Made by a program: the position numbers and the translations under genes
Assembly: GCA_937905825.1 (NCBI GenBank)
Contig: CALCXM010000036.1
Coordinates: 1 to 59,921, forward strand
Source of the DNA: an uncultured bacterium
GTDB taxonomy: Bacteria; Planctomycetota; UBA1135; GCA-002686595
Length of the DNA stretch: 59,921 nt
Direction: 5' to 3'
In this document: piece after piece, positions 53,421 to 59,921 of the stretch
Layout of the letters: each line of letters begins with the position of its first letter
Position numbering within the stretch: the stretch's first letter is position 1
Notes under the pieces: generated by a model
The model's database searches: none
The model's input: the letters and a program-made list of their open reading frames with translations, nothing else
What the model was told of the DNA's origin: nothing

Positions 53421-54491
53421 ATGCAGTCATCCTCCCAACACAACTCCTGGTCCGTCGCCGCCAAGCTCAGCTTGCCCATCGCTCTGGGGGTCTGCCTGAT
53501 CCTTGCCTTCGTCGCTGGAGGGTGCCGATCACTTCCTAAAGCCGACCTGGCAGCGCAGCTGGCCAGGCTTCCGAAAAATGCGCCCCTTGGGAAGCTGTCA
53601 CGACTCGACCTCCTAGCGGATTTGGGTGACGGTATGCGTCCCTATGAGTTGCTGTACCACCACGCGCCCGCCAAGCATCCGCGCGGCGCCAGGCCCATTG
53701 TGCTCGTCCACAACACCCCTTCCACGCTCTACTCCTGGACGGAGATCATCTATGGAGCCACAGCCAGTCTGGGTTCCAAGGACGAACTAGCGGGGCAAGC
53801 TGGCCTCGCCGAATTCTATGACGTCTACGCGATCGAAATCATCGGTCATGGAATGGCACCTGGATCTGCAGCTCCTTACAGCTTCGAACGCTGTGCAAGG
53901 TTCGTGGAAGCCTCGATCCGCGCTTTGGAGCTCGAACGGGTTCACTTGGTCGGATCCTCCTACGGCGGTGAGTTCGCTTGGCGGGCTGCGCTCAACGGGC
54001 CGGACTTGATTGAAAGCCTCGTGCTGCTGAACTCCTCCGGGTATGCGCGCCGCGACGGAGACTGGCTATCTGAGGAGGTTCTCATGCGCGAGAATTCCCT
54101 GGCGAAGTACGCTTGGGTTCTGAATTCTCGTGCGAGGGTCGAGAGTGCCCTGGCACCCCACTTCGACCCGATCCCCCCAGATCGGATCGATGAGTTCTAC
54201 CTGGTCTGCGAGAACTCCGAAAACTGGGCAGCGATGATCGACCTCGTGCTCGATGAGAATGGGGCTCGCGCGGGGGAGATCGCCAGCATCCAAGCGCCCA
54301 CCCTGGTCATCTGGGGTGCCAAGGACATGGCCTACGACTTGGACCACTACGGTCGACGGTTCGCCGGCGAGATACAGAGGGCAGAAATGGTGACGATTGA
54401 AAACTCAGGTCACTACCCCCATGAGCAGCGGCCCAAAGCTGTGCTGGAGGCACTTGGGAAGTTCTACGACAGCATCGAAGCGTCCCGCTAG
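53421..54491 (+). CDS. Lipoprotein alpha/beta hydrolase
   Basis: A 356-residue serine hydrolase. The N-terminal hydrophobic segment ends in a lipobox, FVAGGC, giving a lipidated cysteine at residue 35. The fold shows the oxyanion strand IVLVHNTPST, the nucleophile elbow GSSYGG with S180, a late aspartate in WGAKDMAYD and the histidine in NSGHYPHEQRP. Such enzymes cleave esters, and the envelope location suggests a lipid or cell-envelope ester. The start at MQSSSQHN was chosen to give a signal; the frame opens 27 codons earlier. It diverges from the lipid operon, so joint control is possible. Confidence 0.85.
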   Translation: MQSSSQHNSWSVAAKLSLPIALGVCLILAFVAGGCRSLPKADLAAQLARLPKNAPLGKLSRLDLLADLGDGMRPYELLYHHAPAKHPRGARPIVLVHNTPSTLYSWTEIIYGATASLGSKDELAGQAGLAEFYDVYAIEIIGHGMAPGSAAPYSFERCARFVEASIRALELERVHLVGSSYGGEFAWRAALNGPDLIESLVLLNSSGYARRDGDWLSEEVLMRENSLAKYAWVLNSRARVESALAPHFDPIPPDRIDEFYLVCENSENWAAMIDLVLDENGARAGEIASIQAPTLVIWGAKDMAYDLDHYGRRFAGEIQRAEMVTIENSGHYPHEQRPKAVLEALGKFYDSIEASR

Positions 54492-57073
54492 AGGCCCTGC
54501 CCAACGGGTGCTGGGCGGAAGGTCTTGTCGACGAGTCCTTCCAACTGGGCAAGACGCTGACCTACGGCGCGGACCTTTTCGGGGGGCAACAGGTGCAGTT
54601 GATGCACGAGCATGTGGTCGTTCGAGAGCTCGGGCCAGTTTTCCGGGAAAGCTTGCAGGTCGGCGTCGAGGGCTTCGAGGAAGTCGGCGAGCAGGCTGCG
54701 GTAAGCGGGAGCATGGCCAAGGCCGGAGAGGTCCCCGTCGACTTCGGCGGCGGCCAAGAGATGGACGAGAGACAGGCGCGGGTCGGGGATGGCGCAGAGG
54801 GCGACAAGTTCCGCGCGGTACTCGAGTCGTTCGCGAATGGCACTGGGGGAAAAGGCTTGGTCTAGGGCGAAGGAGAACAAGAGGCCCAGGTTTTGTTGCC
54901 AAGGGAAGAAGCGCGTTTGGTCGCAGAGGTGGCCTTCTTCGTGAGTGGCGGTGAGTTCGACAATTTCCCGGAAGGTGATTTTCCCGAGCAGTTCCGTTGG
55001 GCCGGCCCGTTCGCGCAAGAGCGTCAAGCGCAGGCGCCGGGCGCTATCGAGGGCCGGGGATACGGCGATGCGTTCGCGGCGACGTCCCCGTTCGTTGGAT
55101 GGGGGTGTGCGCAGCTTGAGTCCGGCAGTGTCGATGGCGCGCTCCAGACGAGTTTGCGCGTTCTCGTCGAGCGGGTCCCCTTGAAAGGCCGCGAGGCCAG
55201 CGCCCCAGGAAGCAAAAGAATCGCGCAGTTGCTCTAGGTCGATCCAGTAGCCCTCGTGCACCGCCGCACCGGCAACGCCCCCGTCCGCACGTTGGGCTCG
55301 AGAACGCACGTCAACTCCGTCGCACCAGGCAATCGTTCCGCTCCACGGCACACCGAGGTGTTCGCCATGGCGTTCTTCAACAAGCACACGCTGCAAGACA
55401 ACTCCGTCTGCTCCCGTGCCGAGGGCTTCTCCCATAACGGCAAAACGACCGTAGCTTTGCATCAGACTCGCGAGTCCAGGGACCGCCGCTCCGCGCTTGC
55501 CGCGCCCGGCCCGTTCATCCGCCAAGGAGAAGTTGGGACCCGGGTGGATCAAGGTCGCAGCGGGTCCGTAGGTCACTCGCGGGGAAGCCATCAGCTCTTC
55601 GCGATGGTTGGTCTTCCCGGGCAGTTCATGGGGCAGGCGCTGCGCTTGATCAAAGGCCAAGCCAAAGCGTCCGAGCAAGTCCTTCAAGGATCCATTGGCG
55701 CCTGCGGGGGCTTGGGGGTTCTGCGCTTGAAGCTCGATCTCGGTGGAGCCTGACTCCACATCCCCGAGCAAGGAACGCAAGCGTTGGAACAGAGCGACTC
55801 CACGCATGGCGCGACTGACCAGGGGCTGACCCAGGTCAAAGTCGTTTTCAAGCACTTGCTCAGCGACCCACTCCGCCTCTCGAAACCAACCGGCATCGCA
55901 CAGGGCCGTCGTGAGCTTGCACAGGGAATCCAAGGATCCCCCCGCTGCTTGGGCCGCGTGGGCAGCGCGCACCATGGCCCGCAGCTTCTCGTCCTTTGGC
56001 AGACCATCATCAGCCAGCACTTGCTCGGGCAGGCCAGCGAGCCAAAGCTCCATCGCATCCACGTAGCTCCCGGCACGCATGTGTCCGCTCAAGGTCTCGC
56101 CGCGATCCAAGAGGCCCAGCAGGTTTGCGTTCTGCTTGCGCTTGGCCAGGGCCTGAATGCGCCCCCACTTGCCACGGCTGTTCCAGGAGGTCGCCAGCAC
56201 AGCCAGACTCGTCTCCGTGTCCGTGGCCAAGAGGAGATCCTCCAACCGAATGCGATTCGAGTCATCGACGGAAGTGTTGGAGATCATCGCCAAGGCCAAT
56301 TCCCCGTAGAAGACTTCCGTGAGTTGGCCGCCCTCCAAAAGCCGCAAGCCCCGGGAATACCCAACCCTTGTCATGGGGCCGAGGCCGCTACGCAATTCGG
56401 TTCGCGCCAGCACCGACGCCACCCAAGCGCGGTCCGCCGGGCGCAGGGTCCAGTCCTCGAGAAAGGACAAGAGGAACTCCCGGGCTGCCGCTGGTGAGCG
56501 TTGGCTGAACAGGAACTCCGCCAGCCGAACGCCGAAGAAGGCGCGCTCCCAGGAACTGCGCGCCAATCGAATGGCGCGCTGCCAGGCGGCTTCCGTGACT
56601 GCTTCCGGACCGCGGCTCGCGTGGGTCACGGCAAAGGCGTGGTGGCCCCAGGCGAACTGCGGATCCAGTTGGACGATCTTCTGATAGACCCCCGGATCCC
56701 CTGTGCGCGTCAAGCGTGCGGCCAGGTAGTGGGAGTTGGCGTTGGCGGGGTCCCCTTGCACGGCAAAGCGACGGCGCTCGAGGGCTTCCACCGAGCGCAA
56801 CTCGGCGATCAACAGGTCGTCTTCGAGGCGGGCCGGAGCCACCCACTGGGGTGCCAGTTCCTGCGCCAGGCGCAGCTCCTCCCAAAGCTCGCCAGCATCG
56901 GCGCGGGTTCCCTCTGCATGCAACCTGCGCGCCCGCGCAAAGGCTGCTTGAGCCGCATCGGCCACGGGCGGCTGGGCGTGCGGCGCGGGACTCACACAAC
57001 TGACTAGGGCGCAGCCAAGGGCTGCCCCCAAGAGAACGAAGTGTTTACGGATGCGTCGGACGATGGATCTCAT
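54488..57073 (-). CDS. Large lipoprotein with HEEGH zinc-peptidase motif
   Basis: An 861-residue protein with no named family I recognise. The N-terminus is a lipoprotein signal (GAALGCALVSC, lipid cysteine near residue 26). Residues 30-450 are helical and repeat-like, resembling TPR. The C-terminal half contains HEEGH at residue 711 (TATHEEGHLCDQ) and, 40 residues on, EYRAELVALC, which would supply the third zinc ligand of a gluzincin. That arrangement suggests a membrane-tethered metallopeptidase with a large N-terminal scaffold, inferred from motif only. Its stop shares the CTAG tetranucleotide with the convergent hydrolase stop. It follows ribD after 60 bases. Confidence 0.75.
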   Translation of the reverse strand: MRSIVRRIRKHFVLLGAALGCALVSCVSPAPHAQPPVADAAQAAFARARRLHAEGTRADAGELWEELRLAQELAPQWVAPARLEDDLLIAELRSVEALERRRFAVQGDPANANSHYLAARLTRTGDPGVYQKIVQLDPQFAWGHHAFAVTHASRGPEAVTEAAWQRAIRLARSSWERAFFGVRLAEFLFSQRSPAAAREFLLSFLEDWTLRPADRAWVASVLARTELRSGLGPMTRVGYSRGLRLLEGGQLTEVFYGELALAMISNTSVDDSNRIRLEDLLLATDTETSLAVLATSWNSRGKWGRIQALAKRKQNANLLGLLDRGETLSGHMRAGSYVDAMELWLAGLPEQVLADDGLPKDEKLRAMVRAAHAAQAAGGSLDSLCKLTTALCDAGWFREAEWVAEQVLENDFDLGQPLVSRAMRGVALFQRLRSLLGDVESGSTEIELQAQNPQAPAGANGSLKDLLGRFGLAFDQAQRLPHELPGKTNHREELMASPRVTYGPAATLIHPGPNFSLADERAGRGKRGAAVPGLASLMQSYGRFAVMGEALGTGADGVVLQRVLVEERHGEHLGVPWSGTIAWCDGVDVRSRAQRADGGVAGAAVHEGYWIDLEQLRDSFASWGAGLAAFQGDPLDENAQTRLERAIDTAGLKLRTPPSNERGRRRERIAVSPALDSARRLRLTLLRERAGPTELLGKITFREIVELTATHEEGHLCDQTRFFPWQQNLGLLFSFALDQAFSPSAIRERLEYRAELVALCAIPDPRLSLVHLLAAAEVDGDLSGLGHAPAYRSLLADFLEALDADLQAFPENWPELSNDHMLVHQLHLLPPEKVRAVGQRLAQLEGLVDKTFRPAPVGQGL

Positions 57074-57133
57074 CGGTGAGCCGGTCTCAGCAGAATCCCA
57101 GCACCCGTTGAGTGCCATAGACAAGTGCAGGGG

Positions 57134-58288
57134 CTACTCCCCAAGGAAGCCCTCGAGCACCGCGTCGTCTCCCAACTCTCGGTCGATCCTGGATTCAAGC
57201 TTTGCGCGACTCAGCCACTCTCCCATGGACTTGCCGCGGCCACCGTTCACATCCCCGGTGTAGATTCTGACTTGATCCACGAAGCCGCAGTCTAGATAAG
57301 CCTGCAGGAGATCCGGGCCGGTTTCCACCAACAAGCGTCGCACTCCGCGCTCCCACAAGTAGCTCTGCACTTCGCGCAAAGAAACGTGGGAGCCATCTTC
57401 GGTGTGCAAGCCATGGATCTCTGCTCCGGCGGCTTGGAGGGCGCGCCAGCGCGAGGCGTCCGCTCCCGCCAAGGTGAGGATCAAAACATCCCCTGCCACT
57501 TCCCCTTCACGCAGTTCGTGGAAGAGTTGGCTCGTGGGAGACGTGCGCAGCACGCTATCGATCACCACCCGCAAGGGACCCTTCGAGGCCATCACAGGCG
57601 GGCGAATGCTGAGCCGCGGATTGTCCAATTGCACCGTTCGCGATCCGGTCACGATGGCGTCCACGCGGGAACGCAACTGGTGAACTTCCAAACGGGATTG
57701 TTCGCAGGAGATCCAGCGTCCCTCGCCCACGTCTTCCGGCGGTTCGAGTTGGCCGGTGCGAGTTTGCGCCCACTTCGCGATGGTCCAAGGCCGCGGGCGG
57801 CGCAGGCGTTCGACCTTGTTGAACGCGAGGAAGTGCGGAGAACTCTTCGCGAGGCTCGCGTGTCCGTCTTGCAAGTAGACCTCGACTCCAGCATTGCGCA
57901 GGCGCTCGAGTCCTGCGCCCTGGTGCCGGGAGTCCGGGTCCAGTTCCCCGACCACCACCCGCGGAATGCCGGAATCCAGAATCGCATCCACGCAGGGCGG
58001 TGTCTTGCCCGTGGAGCTGCAGGGTTCCAAGGTCACCAGCAAGAGGTCCCAATCCTTGGGCGGGGTCCCGCTCGCGACCGCTGCTTTGAGGGCGTCCACT
58101 TCCGCGTGATCGCCGCCCCAGGGCGCCGTGTGACCGCGCGAAACGACCTTGCCGCCTGAGAGCACCGCGGCCCCCACGCAGGGATTGGGAGCCACCTCGA
58201 AACGGCGCAGAGCGGCCTCCGACTCGAGCTCAGTCATGAGTCGCGTCAGGAGGGCTTCATCCAGGCTATCTGCGGTGGGAGGCAGCAT
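57134..58288 (-). CDS. ribD: Bifunctional riboflavin deaminase/reductase RibD
   Basis: A 384-residue fusion of cytidine-deaminase-like and reductase domains. The deaminase site is H61-A-E63 with C90 and C99 in LEPCSSTGKTPPC. The reductase half starts near residue 165 (AKWAQTRTGQL and VTGSRTVQLDNPRLSIR) and shows LLVETGPDLLQAYL near its end. RibD deaminates then reduces the pyrimidine intermediate of riboflavin synthesis. The reductase lysine region WAQTRTG is slightly divergent. No FMN riboswitch is recognisable in the leader, which is unusual only in that many ribD genes have one. Confidence 0.92.
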   Translation of the reverse strand: MLPPTADSLDEALLTRLMTELESEAALRRFEVAPNPCVGAAVLSGGKVVSRGHTAPWGGDHAEVDALKAAVASGTPPKDWDLLLVTLEPCSSTGKTPPCVDAILDSGIPRVVVGELDPDSRHQGAGLERLRNAGVEVYLQDGHASLAKSSPHFLAFNKVERLRRPRPWTIAKWAQTRTGQLEPPEDVGEGRWISCEQSRLEVHQLRSRVDAIVTGSRTVQLDNPRLSIRPPVMASKGPLRVVIDSVLRTSPTSQLFHELREGEVAGDVLILTLAGADASRWRALQAAGAEIHGLHTEDGSHVSLREVQSYLWERGVRRLLVETGPDLLQAYLDCGFVDQVRIYTGDVNGGRGKSMGEWLSRAKLESRIDRELGDDAVLEGFLGE

Positions 58289-58610
58289 TTCTTGGAGGGT
58301 TCAGGTGGCCAGGACAGCGCGTAGCGTCCGGTAGTTTTTTGGGGGGAAACTCGGCGAGGAGCCCGGGGAGTATAGGCTTCCCGAGTGGGGATGAAACCTG
58401 CAGAGCCCGGAAGACCGGGACCCGCGACGGGCCGAAAAGAGCGACTAGGCCAAAAAACCAGCCTGTTCCTCCCAACTCGGCAAAAAGGCAGCGGGGCAGG
58501 ACTGGAATTGCGGCGGATCCCGAGGATCATGTGCTCGTTCCCACGACGGGTCCGCTGGCGTCCACCATTTTGAGTTCGCGCAGGACCCCCCACAAAGACG
58601 ACACCTTCCC
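58289..58610. other. Divergent intergenic region between ribD and mdh
   Basis: About 320 bases lie between the two divergent starts. No gene is supported. CCCGG AAGA CCGGG at 58406-58419 forms a perfect 5-bp hairpin. Runs of T and G lie near the ribD side. I checked the ribD leader for the conserved FMN element and do not see it, and no other riboswitch class is recognisable. Confidence 0.6.
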
Positions 58611-59606
58611 ATGAGCAAGTCTCCCATCCGCGTTGCGGTCACCGGCGCCGCCGGGCAGATCGGCTACGCCCTGCTTCCGCGCATCGCTAGCGGCCAAATG
58701 TTCGGCCCCGACCAACCGGTCATCCTGCAAATGATCGAAATCCCTATGGAGAAGGCCATGAAGGCCCTCGAAGGGGTGGCCATGGAGCTCGATGACTGCG
58801 CCTTCCCGCTGCTTCAGGACATGGTCTTGACCAGCGATCCCAACGTGGGTTTCAAGGACGTCAATTGGGCCCTCTTGGTGGGTTCCAAGCCCCGCGGTCC
58901 GGGCATGGAGCGCGGCGACCTGATCCGCGAGAACGGTCCGATTTTCACGGGCCAAGGCAAAGCGATCAACGCGCACGCCGCCTCCGACGTGAACGTGGCC
59001 GTGGTCGGAAACCCCTGCAACACCAACGCGTTGATCTGCATGCACTCCGCCCCGGACGTGCCGGACTCGCGCTTCAGCGCCATGACCCGTTTGGACCAAA
59101 ACCGTGCCCAAGCGCAGCTGGCGCAGAAAGCAGGCGTCGCGACCACCGCGGTCAAGAACACTTTGATCTGGGGCAACCACAGCGCCACCCAGGTGCCGGA
59201 CTTTTACAACACCACCATCAACGGCAAGTCCGCCCACGACGTCATCGGCGATCTCGATTGGCTCTCCGGCGAGTTCTTCAGCAAGGTTCAAAAGCGCGGT
59301 GCCGAAATCATCGCGGCCCGTGGTTTGTCCTCGGCAGCTTCTGCGGCCAATGGCCTGATCGATCACGTGCGCGACCTGCGTACGGCGACCCCCGCCGGTG
59401 AGTGGCGTTCGGTCTGCGTCAAGTCCGACGGCAGCTACGACGTGCCTGAGGGACTGATCTCTTCCTTCCCCGTTCGGGCGGATGGCAAGGGCGGTTGGGA
59501 AATCGTCCAAGGGCTGCAGCTCAACGACTTTCTGAAGGAGAAAATCGCGGCCAGTGCTGCGGAGCTTGCGGGCGAGCGTGAGATGGTGAAGGACCTGCTT
59601 AGCTAG
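58611..59606 (+). CDS. mdh: Malate dehydrogenase
   Basis: A 331-residue malate dehydrogenase of the cytosolic/NADP-type branch. The NAD loop is [34 protein letters not shown] with its substrate arginine, and [10 protein letters not shown] with the catalytic histidine are all intact. The enzyme interconverts malate and oxaloacetate in the TCA cycle. No Shine-Dalgarno is visible before the ATG. The gene ends in a strong hairpin terminator and is followed by another ECF sigma gene. Confidence 0.95.
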   Translation: MSKSPIRVAVTGAAGQIGYALLPRIASGQMFGPDQPVILQMIEIPMEKAMKALEGVAMELDDCAFPLLQDMVLTSDPNVGFKDVNWALLVGSKPRGPGMERGDLIRENGPIFTGQGKAINAHAASDVNVAVVGNPCNTNALICMHSAPDVPDSRFSAMTRLDQNRAQAQLAQKAGVATTAVKNTLIWGNHSATQVPDFYNTTINGKSAHDVIGDLDWLSGEFFSKVQKRGAEIIAARGLSSAASAANGLIDHVRDLRTATPAGEWRSVCVKSDGSYDVPEGLISSFPVRADGKGGWEIVQGLQLNDFLKEKIAASAAELAGEREMVKDLLS

Positions 59607-59627
59607 CAGCGAATTCCTCATTGAATT

Positions 59628-59673
59628 GGTCAGAGCCCCGACCCTCCTAGGGAGTTCGGGGCTCTGACCCTTT
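59628..59673 (+). terminator. Strong terminator hairpin after mdh
   Basis: GGTCAGAGCCCCGA and TCGGGGCTCTGACC pair perfectly over 14 bp around a 14-base loop that contains a smaller CCCT/AGGG hairpin. It is followed by CTTT. It lies 21 bases past the mdh stop. Confidence 0.8.
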
Positions 59674-59674
59674 C

Positions 59675-59705
59675 GATTGCGGGCCTCTAGATTGCGGGCC
59701 TTTTT
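59675..59705 (+). repeat. Tandem 12-base repeat ending in T5
   Basis: GATTGCGGGCCT occurs twice, 15 bases apart, immediately after the mdh terminator, and the second copy runs into TTTTT. GGCC in the two copies can pair, so it may act as a second weak terminator. Confidence 0.5.
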
Positions 59706-59804
59706 CGTACCGATTGCCCCCCCCGGGGTCTAGCCTAATCAGCCCCCCCCAAGTCCGGTCAGCAAATGGTCCCGCAACGAACTTAGGATAACGAGCACAG
59801 GAAC

Positions 59805-59921
59805 ATGGATTCACCCGCCGAGAAGTCTGCCCGCAGCAAGGCCACCGAAGAACTGATTCGCAAAGCACAGGCAGGGGACGAACAAGCGCTCAACGATCTC
59901 TTCACGACCCACTACGCCGAG
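59805..59921 (+). CDS. ECF-type sigma factor, N-terminal part (cut by window end)
   Basis: The first 39 codons of a gene that continues past the window. After a polar lead, LIRKAQAGDEQALNDLFTTH is the typical start of sigma-70 region 2 in ECF factors. ACAGGA precedes the ATG at good spacing. Only the start is seen, so subgroup and function cannot be judged. Confidence 0.7.
   Translation, partial: MDSPAEKSARSKATEELIRKAQAGDEQALNDLFTTHYAE

Noticed and set aside
58289..58610. Possible FMN riboswitch before ribD
   Set aside because: The conserved FMN-element blocks are not visible on the minus strand.
1..59921. CRISPR arrays, tRNA or rRNA genes
   Set aside because: No regularly spaced repeats and no tRNA- or rRNA-like sequence was recognised by eye; a covariance-model scan would be decisive.

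Overview
The window is dense, GC-rich bacterial chromosome with about 48 protein genes, two of them cut or uncertain at an end, and no rRNA, tRNA or CRISPR array that I can recognise. Gene content suggests a Planctomycetota-like organism. The clues are a tandem four-ATPase UvrA, an ECF sigma factor paired with a membrane-spanning partner, lipoproteins of unknown family, few Shine-Dalgarno sites and many 4-base overlaps between genes. This assignment is an inference from gene content, not a phylogenetic result.

Layout. 1-2.3 kb: a YgiQ-type radical SAM protein with a terminator. 2.3-4.5 kb: an accessory patch with an AbrB/Doc toxin-antitoxin pair and an IS3-type transposase next to short repeats. 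4.5-7.1 kb: DoxX, CCA-adding enzyme and a small membrane protein. 7.3-11.6 kb (minus): an operon of M14-type deacylase/peptidase, RimK-type ligase with a C-terminal RCK_C domain, MgtE and a RimB-type protease. 11.9-16.0 kb (plus): a giant MscS channel coupled to an MnmM-like methyltransferase. 16.1-42.3 kb (minus): a very long codirectional run. In transcription order it holds aroA, galE, an MBL hydrolase, an M28 peptidase, a PBP4-type peptidase and an IMPase; then tandem uvrA, XPB helicase, its helicase-associated partner, thiE, an SPase-like gene, thiL and tsaE; then ECF sigma, a putative anti-sigma, TolC, a HEAT lipoprotein and an NTF2-like protein.

42.3-44.9 kb (plus): purC, purE and mtnA. 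45.0-47.1 kb (minus): a HEAT-like exported protein and a DUF4382 lipoprotein. 47.3-53.3 kb (minus): a tightly overlapping six-gene lipid-modification operon of DUF1295, CFA-like methyltransferase, fatty acid desaturase, FAD oxidoreductase, DUF1365 and a second CFA synthase. A lipoprotein alpha/beta hydrolase is transcribed divergently from it. 54.5-58.3 kb (minus): ribD and a large lipoprotein with a buried HEEGH zinc-protease motif. 58.6-59.9 kb (plus): malate dehydrogenase with a strong terminator, then the first 39 codons of another ECF sigma factor.

The three systems most worth a second look are the UvrA/XPB repair operon, the lipid operon and the RimK/RCK_C/MgtE/RimB operon. Start codons were chosen from homology, signal peptides, overlaps and the few Shine-Dalgarno sites. 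Many are not supported by a ribosome binding site.
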